The position numbers were made by a program, and so were the translations under genes. 64,000 nucleotides of DNA from Flavobacteriaceae bacterium UBA3356 (GTDB taxonomy: Bacteria > Bacteroidota > Bacteroidia > Flavobacteriales > Flavobacteriaceae): NCBI GenBank assembly GCA_002360635.1, contig DEQW01000001.1, positions 475,689 to 539,688 on the forward strand, read 5' to 3'. Position 1 is the first letter of the stretch, and the number at the start of each line of letters is the position of its first letter. This document shows, piece after piece, positions 41,169-49,773 of this stretch. The notes under the pieces were generated by a model that was not told the origin of the DNA, did not search any database, and worked only from the letters and a program-made list of their open reading frames with translations.

Positions 41169-41178
41169 ACACTTGTGT
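41169..41178. promoter_or_regulatory. Probable enhancer site, copy 2
   Basis: The palindrome ACACTTGTGT (extended TACACTTGTGTA, 41168-41179) lies 105 bp beyond the -24 element, one base different from the spacing in copy 1. Confidence 0.55.
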
Positions 41179-41204
41179 AAAAAGTATACAAAAACTGTGT
41201 TTTG

Positions 41205-41609
41205 CTAGTCAATTTTGGGAGGTTTTCGGTTGGCTTTTTTTAAAGCAATATTCTTTTTTGCCTTCAACCGCTTTTCAATTGCCTTTTTAGGGGTTTTTGT
41301 CTTTTTTCGTTTTTTAACCGGTTTTAAGTTTTGTTTCAGCAAATCGATTAAACGTTGTATCACAATAGCTTTATTTCGATGCTGACTTCTACTTTCGCTG
41401 CATTGTAAAGCTAAAATGCCTTCCGTAGATATCTTATTTTGTAATTTTTGTTGCAACCGTTGTTTTTCTGAATTGCTTAGTGCTTGCGAACTGTCTATAT
41501 GAAACCCAACCTCAACTTTACTGGATGTTTTATTAACGTGCTGCCCGCCCGGCCCACTGCTGCGCATAGCCTTAAAAGTAAGTTCTTTTATAAGTTTTTC
41601 GGTATTCAT
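41205..41609 (-). CDS. arfB: Alternative ribosome-rescue hydrolase ArfB (YaeJ)
   Basis: ArfB releases peptides from ribosomes stalled without a stop codon. The 134-residue protein has the release-factor GGQ motif (SSGPGGQHVNKTSSKVE, residues ~17-33) and the basic C-terminal tail (KKRKKTKTPKKAIEKRL) that enters the empty mRNA channel. The full domain and tail are present, so it should be active. It is the last gene of the operon from 44.55 kb, 1 nt downstream of the DUF4301 gene. Confidence 0.94.
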   Translation of the reverse strand: MNTEKLIKELTFKAMRSSGPGGQHVNKTSSKVEVGFHIDSSQALSNSEKQRLQQKLQNKISTEGILALQCSESRSQHRNKAIVIQRLIDLLKQNLKPVKKRKKTKTPKKAIEKRLKAKKNIALKKANRKPPKID

Positions 41610-41610
41610 T

Positions 41611-43140
41611 TTAACTATTGGGACGGTGTTCCGGCTGCAATAAATCGTTGACCGTTTTTACTGGGTTAAAGGTAAGTAAAGGGACTTCCACAAAAACCGA
41701 GTTCCATTTGGCCATAGCTCCATTCCAAAGACCTGGAAGCTCTAATGCTTTTAATGGTTTCCCATTTTGGGATTTCAAAGAAATAAAACCCGTATTTGGA
41801 TCGCAGAAATTTTTCAAATCAAATTTCTCCCCCTTAAAATTTCGAATACCACAAACCAAATCAACCGGGTTAAAATGAGTTGCTTCGTTTAAAATTGCTT
41901 TTTGATGTTCGTCATTTTTATCTATTTGAGCCGTTTCTACAATTTGTAAGGTGATTTCGTCATTATTATCCTTAGCCCAAAAAGGACCGCCTCCTGGGGC
42001 ACCGGTATTTTTTACCACGCCACATACCCGCAAAGGCCTATTCAGTTTATTGTAAAGACCTTTTTTGGTATTGGGAAGTTCTTTGCAGTTAAGGTGGTTC
42101 CATAAAAAGGATTGTATTTCTTTTACCTCTTCATCTGAAATATTCTCACTTGAAAGTTTTTCAAGAAATTCAAAAACCCGTTGCTGTAACCATAGCAATT
42201 TGCCTGCTAACACCTTTTTGTAATGAGCCACTTCCTCAACATGTTCCCTTGTAATAACGTTGTCAATATTTTTTATGAAAACGATGTCGGCATTCACTTC
42301 ATTTAAATTCTCCAACAAAGCTCCATGGCCTGATGGACGAAAAATAAGATTTCCTTCCTCATCCCGAAACGGTCTATTTTCTTCAGTTACAGCGATGGTG
42401 TCGGTTTGTTTCTTCTGAAAAGAATATGATATGTGAAAGTTGATTTTTGTAAGTTTTGTCAACCGGTTTTTTACAGCTTCAAATTCATCCTTAAACTTAG
42501 TGACATGTTCTTCAGAAAAAGTGAAGTGTAAATACGCATTGTCTTTTGCCGAAGCATAAAAAGCCGCTTCGTATAATTGTTCTTCAAAAGCTGTGGTGTA
42601 GTATTTTTTATATTTATGAAATGGTATTAACCCTTTTGGCATGTTTCTAAAACCTAAGCCCTCTGGTTTGAGCATTGCTTTAACAAAGTAATGAGCTCGT
42701 TTGCCTTTTTTATTGGTTTTATAATCGAGGTATAGTTCCCGAATTTTTTTCCGTACTTCGTTTACAAATGCAAAATCTTTTAAATTATTTAAAAAAGTTT
42801 CTAATTCTTTATGATTTCTTTTTTTAAGGTATTTGTTTAACGTTTGTTCATTGGGGTCATAATCTTCCAAAAACTGATGCAGAAACTTAAACATTCGGGT
42901 CGCAGCACCAGAAGCGGGAACAAATTTAACCAACTCCAATTGCTGCTTTTCACTTTCAAAAAAGTTTATAAGTTTTTGCTGATTTTCTTCTGAAATTTGC
43001 TCAATACCATTACCAATAGATGCTGTTGTTACTATTTTTGCATAAGGAATCCCTCTTACAAAAGTTTCTAATTGTTTTGCAACACTTTCTACGGTTAGAC
43101 CGCTTTCCTTTATTTGTTGTACATCCTTTTGGTTTAACAT
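41611..43140 (-). CDS. DUF4301 protein with nucleotidyltransferase-like motifs
   Basis: This 509-residue cytoplasmic protein belongs to the uncharacterised DUF4301 family. The segment FVPASGAATRMFK (~73-85) resembles the glycine-rich NTP-binding loop of sugar-nucleotide pyrophosphorylases. RPSGHGALLENL near residue 270, followed by IVFIKNIDNV, resembles the PxGHG and NIDN motifs of UDP-sugar pyrophosphorylases. I infer a nucleotidyltransferase fold. It sits 2 nt downstream of the NadR-like kinase gene, so it may act on that kinase's product. Substrate unknown. Confidence 0.78.
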   Translation of the reverse strand: MLNQKDVQQIKESGLTVESVAKQLETFVRGIPYAKIVTTASIGNGIEQISEENQQKLINFFESEKQQLELVKFVPASGAATRMFKFLHQFLEDYDPNEQTLNKYLKKRNHKELETFLNNLKDFAFVNEVRKKIRELYLDYKTNKKGKRAHYFVKAMLKPEGLGFRNMPKGLIPFHKYKKYYTTAFEEQLYEAAFYASAKDNAYLHFTFSEEHVTKFKDEFEAVKNRLTKLTKINFHISYSFQKKQTDTIAVTEENRPFRDEEGNLIFRPSGHGALLENLNEVNADIVFIKNIDNVITREHVEEVAHYKKVLAGKLLWLQQRVFEFLEKLSSENISDEEVKEIQSFLWNHLNCKELPNTKKGLYNKLNRPLRVCGVVKNTGAPGGGPFWAKDNNDEITLQIVETAQIDKNDEHQKAILNEATHFNPVDLVCGIRNFKGEKFDLKNFCDPNTGFISLKSQNGKPLKALELPGLWNGAMAKWNSVFVEVPLLTFNPVKTVNDLLQPEHRPNS

Positions 43141-43142
43141 AA

Positions 43143-43715
43143 TTAGTCGTTGCGCAATTTTTCAATAATTTTTATGGCAGTTTTCATTCGTTGTTCTATA
43201 GAACCTTTTAAAATAGTATACGGAAGTTGCTTTTTGCGAAGTTCTGCCTCAAAAATAGTAAACATTTTCAATCTATCGTGGGGTCGGTCCCTCAATTTAT
43301 CTGCTTCCCACGGCACATCAATATAGGTTAGAAAATAATGATGGTACTGGTTTTCTTCAGTAGCTGTTTTAATTTCCGGTGGGCAATATCCGTTGTAATA
43401 GTATTCTGAATATACTTTTATTTCCAATAAATTCGTGTCACAAAAAAGAAGGTCATTGGCTTCTTCCAACGCTTTATTTTCTGAAGCTATTTGTCCCTTT
43501 GCAATAGGAATTAAATCATTTCGGGCAATAGGTTTTTGTTCATTTTCCCACTTTTTTTCCAGATATTCCCGCATATATTCGGGGACCCATTTCGTATTGT
43601 AATGAGCTGCCAATTGCTTGGCCAAAGTAGTTTTTCCAGTAGATTCGGGGCCATAGAGCACAACCTTTATGCAATGATTCCCGTTTCTTGTGGATTGTTT
43701 AAGCGTTTTTTCCAT
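43143..43715 (-). CDS. NadR-like P-loop small-molecule kinase
   Basis: This 190-residue AAA-type protein has Walker A GPESTGKTTLA (~22-32), then VPEYMREYLEKKW and CDTNLLEIKVYSEYYY, the arrangement of the ribosylnicotinamide kinase domain of NadR. The NMN adenylyltransferase domain is absent. It probably phosphorylates a vitamin taken up by the PnuC-family transporter encoded just upstream. That would be nicotinamide riboside if the transporter is a true PnuC, or thiamine if it is PnuT. The ATG at 43715 overlaps the transporter's 3' end by 49 nt, and no later ATG precedes the P-loop. Confidence 0.82.
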   Translation of the reverse strand: MEKTLKQSTRNGNHCIKVVLYGPESTGKTTLAKQLAAHYNTKWVPEYMREYLEKKWENEQKPIARNDLIPIAKGQIASENKALEEANDLLFCDTNLLEIKVYSEYYYNGYCPPEIKTATEENQYHHYFLTYIDVPWEADKLRDRPHDRLKMFTIFEAELRKKQLPYTILKGSIEQRMKTAIKIIEKLRND

Positions 43716-44308
43716 GCGAAATAGCCAGCGATTGATATAAATACAAAAATAATATAGAGCATACTGCTAATGGTGTACCCTTTATAAAAATACAGTGGAA
43801 CACTTATAATGTTTCCTACTAACAAATAGAGCCAGTTTTCAATTTTCCGTTTGGCCAAAAACCACATACCCACAAAAAAGAAGGCTGTTGTTATGGTATC
43901 TACATAGGCCGTCCAACTGGTCCATTTTTCAAAAAATTCATACACTGCGTAGATAAATAGTAAGGTTCCGCCAAAAATACCAATGGAAATATAGTGTTCC
44001 TTTTTGGTAGCTTTTGTAATGGGTGTATAACGAGTAGGCGTTACTTTTCGGGTCCAAATATACCAACCGTATACGCTCATTATAAAATAGTAGGCGTTTA
44101 TAATTAAATCGCCCAACAAACCCCATTGCCATAACAAATACACAAAAATAGACGTACTTATAATGCCTGTAGGGTATACCCAAATGCTGTTTTTCATAGA
44201 AAACAACGATGAAGCCAATCCAAACAAAACCGCAGTAACTTCAAGTATTATTTGATGGGTGGCATACCCTTCGTACTGCCCGAATAAGAACTCAAAAATG
44301 GGGCTCAT
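43667..44308 (-). CDS. PnuC-family vitamin transporter (PnuC or PnuT)
   Basis: This 213-residue protein has about seven membrane helices and the PnuC-family motifs YGWYIW and NWLYLLVGNIISVPLYFYKG. PnuC proteins take up nicotinamide riboside and PnuT relatives take up thiamine by facilitated diffusion followed by phosphorylation. In PnuC sequences I recall, a second tryptophan and an acidic residue follow NW in the last motif; here these are Leu and Asn. A thiamine-binding-family gene overlaps its start by 17 nt, which favours thiamine. The kinase gene follows. Ligand not settled. Confidence 0.8.
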   Translation of the reverse strand: MSPIFEFLFGQYEGYATHQIILEVTAVLFGLASSLFSMKNSIWVYPTGIISTSIFVYLLWQWGLLGDLIINAYYFIMSVYGWYIWTRKVTPTRYTPITKATKKEHYISIGIFGGTLLFIYAVYEFFEKWTSWTAYVDTITTAFFFVGMWFLAKRKIENWLYLLVGNIISVPLYFYKGYTISSMLYIIFVFISIAGYFAWKKRLNNPQETGIIA

Positions 44309-44552
44309 AATCGCTTCTATCAGATTTTACTATTTTTATGTACAACAATCCTCTTTCTACGGCTTCAAGTGCTGTTTTCATTTCTTTGTTCAGCAATTGC
44401 ATAACAGCATCATATTCGCCATAAACTTGTGTGCTCAAGGGATTTTCTTTAACTGTAAGCCCAGAATTTCGAAGACTTTTTATAAAATTAATGATAGCTG
44501 GTTCGTAATCATCTTGAATGGGTGTGAGTGTTAATTCTACTGAAATATTCAT
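44292..44552 (-). CDS. Thiamine-binding (YqgV/DUF77-type) small protein
   Basis: This 86-residue single-domain protein begins MNISVELTLTP and has the FIKSLRNSGLTVKENPLSTQVYGEYD pattern of the thiamine-binding/DUF77 family. This is a ferredoxin-like fold known to bind thiamine in some members (for example YkoF). It is the first gene of a five-gene operon with the PnuC-family transporter, NadR-like kinase, DUF4301 and arfB. A TACCTTTG promoter box lies 19 nt upstream and no riboswitch fits in so short a leader. Confidence 0.82.
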   Translation of the reverse strand: MNISVELTLTPIQDDYEPAIINFIKSLRNSGLTVKENPLSTQVYGEYDAVMQLLNKEMKTALEAVERGLLYIKIVKSDRSDYEPHF

Positions 44553-44571
44553 ATTAAAATAAGTTTGTAGC

Positions 44572-44579
44572 CAAAGGTA
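44572..44579 (-). promoter_or_regulatory. -7 promoter box for the vitamin-transport operon
   Basis: TACCTTTG on the minus strand, 19 nt before the ATG at 44552, matches TAnnTTTG exactly. Confidence 0.62.
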
Positions 44580-44650
44580 CAGATATTACAATAGTATAAA
44601 AGAAGTAAATATTCTAAGATTATTGAGTTTGTGCTGTAATTAACTGGCGT

Positions 44651-44658
44651 TATTTTTG
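44651..44658 (+). promoter_or_regulatory. -7 promoter box for the TPR protein gene
   Basis: TATTTTTG followed by CA matches TAnnTTTG and lies 37 nt before the ATG at 44696. Confidence 0.5.
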
Positions 44659-44695
44659 CAATGGTAGTACCATATCATTTCAGTATCTTTAACCC

Positions 44696-46480
44696 ATGCG
44701 CATTTTAGTATTCATTTTACTTATAATTATTACGACAACTTCGGTTTACGCTCAAAATGAAGCGTTAGCTAAAAATTATTTTGAGCAAGGTGAATATGAA
44801 AAAGCGCTGGCAATTTATGATAAGCTATATGATAGAAACCCAAATAGGTTTGACTTTTTCATTGCCTTAGTTGAAGTAAACCAACAGTTGGAAAACTTTA
44901 CTGCTTCAGAAAAACTGCTTCAGGAAAAACTGAACAATCGGTTGGTAAATCCGCAATTATATGTAGAATTGGGCTATAATTATTCGCTGCAACAAAAAGA
45001 TAGCCTGGCTGCCCTTAATTATGATAAAGCAATTGGTTATACCTTAGAAAACCCTAATTATTCCTATACTGTGGGAAGGGCTTTTTCAAAATACAGCTTA
45101 CTGGACTACGCGATTACAACGTACGAAAAAGCAATGAAAAATGATGCCAACAAAGATTATAACATACAATTGGCTCAAATTTACGGTGAACAAGGAAAGC
45201 TTGAAAAAATGTTCTCTAGCTATGTTGACCTTATTGAAAAAAATCCATCATTCAAATCAAGTGCAAAGCGAAACTTTAGCAGTTTTATAAAAGAAGATCC
45301 AACGACCGAAGCAAATACCATACTTAGAAAAGTTTTATTGAAACGGCTGCAAAGCAACCCTGATATTCTATACAACGATTTGCTTAGTTGGTTATTTATT
45401 CAGCAAAAAGAATTTAAAAAAGCATTTACCCAAGAAAAGGCCATTTATAAAAGAACCGGCGAAGATTTAAGTGGCATAGCGAACCTAGTACTTGTCACCA
45501 TTGCTGAAGAAGATTATGAAAACGCTACCGATATTGTAAATTTTATAATTGAAAACTCCTATACGCCCGAAACCAAACTGCAAGGACATCAATATTTAAT
45601 GAAGATTGCACTAAAGACCGCTACAAAAAAAGACTACCCAGAAATTGAAGAAAAGTTTGAAACCATTTTTGCAGAATTCGGCAAGGGGGCCCAAACCTAT
45701 GCCCTTCAAATTGATTACAATCATTTTTTGGCTTTTAATGCGGAAAAAAAGGAAGATGCTATTTCAAACTTAAAAACTCTTTTAAAAGATCGGTTAACTT
45801 CCTTTCAAGAAGCTCGCGTAAAAATGGAATTAGCAGACATTCTAGTATTCGATGAAAAATTCAACGAAGCATTGATCTACTATTCCCAAATTCAGAAAAA
45901 AGTAAAGAACGATGTCTTGGCACAAGAAGCGAGATTTAAGGTAGCTAAAACCAGTTACTATAAAGGCGATTTTGAATGGGCACAAATACAGTTGGACGTT
46001 TTACGGAAATCTGCCTCCCAACTCATAGCCAACGATGCGATGGAACTCAGTTTGATGATTCGTGATAACTCACTGGAAGATTCTACCCAAACTGCTTTAA
46101 AAAAGTTTGCACGGGCCGATTTACTGGCACTTCAGAATAAAGATAAAGAAGCGATTGCAAAGTTGGATGATATTCTCACCAACCACAAAGGCGAAAAAAT
46201 TGAAGACGAAGCTTTATTAAAGCAAGCAGCACTGTTTGAAAAAACTAAACAATTGGAAAAAGCTGAAGCTAGTTACAACAAACTAATAGAATTATACCCG
46301 GACGAAATAGTCGCAGACGATGCCTATTTTAAATTGGCAAAGCTATATGAAGATAAACTAGCGCAACCTGAAAAAGCAAAAGACCTCTACGAGCAAATAA
46401 TCTATAACTTTGCAGACAGCATTTACTTTGTAGAGGCCAGAAAACGGTTTAGAGCTTTACGTGGCGATGCTATTAATTGA
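44696..46480 (+). CDS. Secreted/periplasmic tetratricopeptide-repeat protein
   Basis: This 594-residue protein has a signal peptide (residues 1-19, ending VYAQ). TPR-type helix pairs run over the whole length, clearest at ~23-90 (YFEQGEYEKALAIYDKLY) and ~485-585 (ALLKQAALFEKTKQLEKA). It resembles periplasmic TPR scaffolds such as the YbgF/BamD type but has no lipid anchor. It probably mediates protein interactions in the periplasm. It is divergent from the vitamin operon. Function unknown. Confidence 0.83.
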   Translation: MRILVFILLIIITTTSVYAQNEALAKNYFEQGEYEKALAIYDKLYDRNPNRFDFFIALVEVNQQLENFTASEKLLQEKLNNRLVNPQLYVELGYNYSLQQKDSLAALNYDKAIGYTLENPNYSYTVGRAFSKYSLLDYAITTYEKAMKNDANKDYNIQLAQIYGEQGKLEKMFSSYVDLIEKNPSFKSSAKRNFSSFIKEDPTTEANTILRKVLLKRLQSNPDILYNDLLSWLFIQQKEFKKAFTQEKAIYKRTGEDLSGIANLVLVTIAEEDYENATDIVNFIIENSYTPETKLQGHQYLMKIALKTATKKDYPEIEEKFETIFAEFGKGAQTYALQIDYNHFLAFNAEKKEDAISNLKTLLKDRLTSFQEARVKMELADILVFDEKFNEALIYYSQIQKKVKNDVLAQEARFKVAKTSYYKGDFEWAQIQLDVLRKSASQLIANDAMELSLMIRDNSLEDSTQTALKKFARADLLALQNKDKEAIAKLDDILTNHKGEKIEDEALLKQAALFEKTKQLEKAEASYNKLIELYPDEIVADDAYFKLAKLYEDKLAQPEKAKDLYEQIIYNFADSIYFVEARKRFRALRGDAIN

Positions 46481-46509
46481 TTTCAAGTTAACCTTATTCT
46501 AAGAATATA

Positions 46510-47055
46510 ATGAAACTACTTTACCTTTCTTTCTTCTTATTTCTGACTTTTCAAATATTTGGCCAAACTCACATGAAGCTTCACCTTAGGGATTGTACCA
46601 TAGTAGAAGGAGATGGTAAATTCAAAAGAAATTTTGTGAAAATTAGAAAAACTAAAAAAGAGAAACCTAGAAAAATTTATTTAAAGGATATTCATAAAAT
46701 TATTGGTAAAAACAAAAAAAGCACATTTGTAATATATTCGATGAAAACAATACATGATCAATACTTTAAAGTTCAACTTGTTGAAAGGGGAAAGGTTAAC
46801 ATCTATAAAAACACTTCATCTGTAAGTGGCGGGTATGGCACATATAGTTTTACTGAATATTATTTTATTAGAGATGGAGAGCCTTATATTACACAATTAG
46901 TTACAAATGCACCAGCCGCAAAATTTAGAAAAAAAGCAGCAAACTATTTTGAAGACTGTCCAATTTTAGTTGATAAGATTAAAAATAGAGAAGATGGGTT
47001 CAAAATGAAAAATGTAAAAGAAATAGCTCAATTTTATAATACTAAATGCAAATAG
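46510..47055 (+). CDS. Secreted hypothetical protein
   Basis: This 181-residue protein has a signal peptide (residues 1-19, ending IFGQ) and a Lys-rich, beta-type body with no motif I recognise. KIYLKDIHKIIGKNKKS and the two late cysteines (EDCPIL, TKCK) stand out. The gene looks more A+T-rich than its neighbours. It lies between a TPR gene and the DUF4286 gene, 2 nt before the latter, so it may be cotranscribed with it. Function unknown. Confidence 0.65.
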   Translation: MKLLYLSFFLFLTFQIFGQTHMKLHLRDCTIVEGDGKFKRNFVKIRKTKKEKPRKIYLKDIHKIIGKNKKSTFVIYSMKTIHDQYFKVQLVERGKVNIYKNTSSVSGGYGTYSFTEYYFIRDGEPYITQLVTNAPAAKFRKKAANYFEDCPILVDKIKNREDGFKMKNVKEIAQFYNTKCK

Positions 47056-47056
47056 A

Positions 47057-47365
47057 ATGTACATCTATAACGTAACCATAAACATAGACAACAGCATCCA
47101 CGACGAATGGTTAGACTGGATGAAAACCAAACACATTCCGGCGATGTTAGATACCGGAAAGTTTAAAAAAGCATTAATGACACGTGTACAGATTGAAGAA
47201 GAAATGGGTGGCATTACCTATTCTGTTCAATACCGTACCGAAAGCAAGGAAATGCTTAAAAAATACTACGAAGAAGACGCCGAAACACTTCGCGAACAAA
47301 GTAAACCTTTTGAAGGTAAATTCGTTGCATTTAGAACCGAACTAGAAGTTATTAATGAACAATAA
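47057..47365 (+). CDS. DUF4286 small protein
   Basis: This 102-residue protein begins MYIYNVTINID and has DEWLDWMKTKHIPAMLDTGKF, the DUF4286 signature. Its ferredoxin-like alpha/beta pattern resembles a dimeric alpha-beta barrel. The family is common in Bacteroidota near rsmA, and its function is unknown. It starts 2 nt after the preceding hypothetical gene and ends with a terminator. Confidence 0.85.
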   Translation: MYIYNVTINIDNSIHDEWLDWMKTKHIPAMLDTGKFKKALMTRVQIEEEMGGITYSVQYRTESKEMLKKYYEEDAETLREQSKPFEGKFVAFRTELEVINEQ

Positions 47366-47369
47366 AAAA

Positions 47370-47403
47370 AGCCCAAAAAACCAAAATAGGTTAATGGGCT
47401 TTG
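47370..47403 (+). terminator. Terminator after DUF4286
   Basis: AAAGCCCA pairs with TGGGCTTT, with an inner ACC/GGT pairing. The gap 47404-47651 holds only a weak A+T hairpin (TTTAGATTTT-N5-AAAAATCTAAA, 47588-47613) and no gene. Confidence 0.65.
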
Positions 47404-47651
47404 TACGTTGTGCTTCAGTCTCACTCCTCAATAAGAAAAGGCACATCGGTTGATTTTTGAAAGGTCAAGATAAAAGTAAAAAAATGAATTGAGGAATATT
47501 CTTACGTAGTTTTGACTAAATGTTTCATTTATTCGTTTAACTACGCAAAAACCTGAATACATATGCTTTTTTCTGAAGAGAGTACTATTTAGATTTTAAA
47601 CAAAAAATCTAAATTATTAATCAATACCTATATATTTAGAATTACATTATT

Positions 47652-48446
47652 ATGAGCAAACCAGTACGAGCTAAAAAACATCTAGGTCAACATTTTTTAC
47701 ACGATGAAAATATTGCCGAAAAAATAAGCAATACGCTTACCCTGCAGGGTTATAAAAATGTTTTGGAAATTGGCCCAGGTATGGGTGTGCTTACTAAATA
47801 TCTAATTAAAAAGGATATTGAATTAATTGCCTTAGACCTTGATACCGATTCTATAACTTATTTAATTGAAAACTACCCCGAAGATAATCTTCAAATTTTA
47901 GAAGCCGATTTTTTAAAAACAGAATTAAGCGATTTGTTTGGAGAAGAACCTTTTGCCATCACTGGTAATTTCCCGTACAATATTTCAACACAAATAGTTT
48001 TCAAAGCGTTGGAAAACAGAGCTCAGATTCCCGAATTTACTGGTATGTTTCAAAAGGAAGTCGCACAGCGAATTTGCGAAAAAGAGGGAAGTAAAACCTA
48101 CGGAATCCTATCGGTACTCACCCAAGCTTTCTACGATGCAGAATACCTCTTTACCGTAAAACCTGGTGTTTTTAATCCACCTCCAAAAGTAGATAGTGGC
48201 GTGCTTCGGTTAAGGCGAAAAAAAGATTTTTCACTTCCCTGCAATGAAAAACTGTTTTATAAAGTTGTAAAAACCGGGTTTCAGCAACGTAGAAAAACGT
48301 TAAGAAACAGTTTAAAAACCTTTAATCTTTCCGATAAACTGAAAGAAGATAGTATATTTGGCAAGCGTCCGGAGCAACTTTCGGTATCTCAATTTATTTC
48401 GCTTACACAAAAGATAGAAAACGATGCAGTTTCAACTCACGAATGA
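47652..48446 (+). CDS. rsmA: 16S rRNA A1518/A1519 dimethyltransferase
   Basis: RsmA (KsgA) dimethylates two adjacent adenosines in helix 45 of 16S rRNA during small-subunit maturation; its loss gives kasugamycin resistance. The 264-residue protein has KKHLGQHFLHD, the SAM motif LEIGPGMGVLT and the catalytic NFPYNIST. Length is normal. The last 23 nt overlap the start of mgtE in another frame, so the two are coupled. Confidence 0.96.
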   Translation: MSKPVRAKKHLGQHFLHDENIAEKISNTLTLQGYKNVLEIGPGMGVLTKYLIKKDIELIALDLDTDSITYLIENYPEDNLQILEADFLKTELSDLFGEEPFAITGNFPYNISTQIVFKALENRAQIPEFTGMFQKEVAQRICEKEGSKTYGILSVLTQAFYDAEYLFTVKPGVFNPPPKVDSGVLRLRRKKDFSLPCNEKLFYKVVKTGFQQRRKTLRNSLKTFNLSDKLKEDSIFGKRPEQLSVSQFISLTQKIENDAVSTHE

Positions 48447-49773
48447 ATTTTTAGAGCAAGTTGAACAGCTCATTGCCAACAAAGATGGTAGTGCGCTGCG
48501 CGAGTTGTTGCACGAGTTTCACTTTGCCGATATCGCTGAAATTTTAGAGGAGTTAAACTCAGATGAAGCTACTTACCTTATAAAATTATTAGCAAGCGAT
48601 ATCACTTCCGAAGCCTTGATCGAACTAGATGAAGATATTCGTGAAAAAATATTAGACCGTCTTTCCCCAAAAGAAATTGCAGCCGAGCTTGAAGAAATGG
48701 ACACCGATGATGCGGTGGATGTGATGGGAGAATTGGATGAAGATGTCCAAAAACAAGTAATCGGTGAGATTGAAGATTCTGAGCACGTAGCCGATATTGT
48801 TGAACTTTTAAAATACGACGAAGACACAGCGGGAGCCCTTATGGCCAAAGAGCTCGTTCGCGTTAAAGAAACTTGGACCGTGGCTGGATGTGTACGTGAG
48901 ATGCGCCGGCAAGCCAAAAATGTTACCCGGGTTCATTCCATTTACGTAATTAATAAAGAAGGTAAGTTAACAGGTAGGCTATCACTAAAAGACTTATTGA
49001 CCGCCGGGGACAAAGCACACATAAGCGATGTATTTATCCCAAAGGTAGATTATGTAACTGTACACACAGAAAACGAAGAAGTTGCCCGTATTATGCAAAA
49101 ATACGACCTTGAGGCCATTCCTGTAGTTGATGAAAACGGGGTTCTGGTAGGGCGTATCACTATCGACGATATTGTAGATTTTATTAAAGAAGAAGCCGAG
49201 CGTGATTATCAAATGGCCGCTGGTATATCAGAAGATGTTGAGGCCGATGATAGCATTTTAAAAATTACACGCGCCCGTTTGCCTTGGTTAATATTGGGAT
49301 TGTTTGGCGGATTGGGGAGTGTGTATATTATGCAAGGCTTTGAAGAAGCTTTAGAAAAATTCCCTATTTTATTCTTTTTCACCCCTTTAATTGCAGCAAT
49401 GGCAGGAAATGTAGGCGTTCAGTCCAGTGCGATTATTGTTCAAGGTTTAGCAAATGACAATGTAAAAGGAAGTCTTTTTAACCGGTTAGTGAAAGAAGTA
49501 GGACTTGCTCTTATTAACGGTACGGCTTTAGGCATATTGGTTATTTTATTCGGTTTTGTCGTTTCACAGGATAACTTAGTGAGTATCACTATTGCAATTT
49601 CTATGTTATCGGTCATTATTGTTGCCGCACTTATTGGCACGTTTGTACCTATTATTTTAGATAAACGCGGAATTGATCCAGCCATTGCAACCGGACCATT
49701 TATTACAACAAGCAATGATATCTTCGGAATTTTCCTATTCTTCTACATTTCAAAAATCATATTAGGGTTTTGA
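48424..49773 (+). CDS. mgtE: Magnesium transporter MgtE
   Basis: MgtE is a Mg2+-gated Mg2+ channel. The 449-residue protein has the N-terminal superhelical domain (~1-130), two CBS domains (~135-255; VHSIYVINKEGKLTGRLSLKDL and AIPVVDENGVLVGRITIDDI) and a C-terminal five-helix membrane domain with PFITTSNDIFG. These form the cytosolic Mg2+ sensor and the pore. Its start lies inside the 3' end of rsmA. Its TGA overlaps the TTG start of the thioesterase gene. Confidence 0.95.
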   Translation: MQFQLTNEFLEQVEQLIANKDGSALRELLHEFHFADIAEILEELNSDEATYLIKLLASDITSEALIELDEDIREKILDRLSPKEIAAELEEMDTDDAVDVMGELDEDVQKQVIGEIEDSEHVADIVELLKYDEDTAGALMAKELVRVKETWTVAGCVREMRRQAKNVTRVHSIYVINKEGKLTGRLSLKDLLTAGDKAHISDVFIPKVDYVTVHTENEEVARIMQKYDLEAIPVVDENGVLVGRITIDDIVDFIKEEAERDYQMAAGISEDVEADDSILKITRARLPWLILGLFGGLGSVYIMQGFEEALEKFPILFFFTPLIAAMAGNVGVQSSAIIVQGLANDNVKGSLFNRLVKEVGLALINGTALGILVILFGFVVSQDNLVSITIAISMLSVIIVAALIGTFVPIILDKRGIDPAIATGPFITTSNDIFGIFLFFYISKIILGF

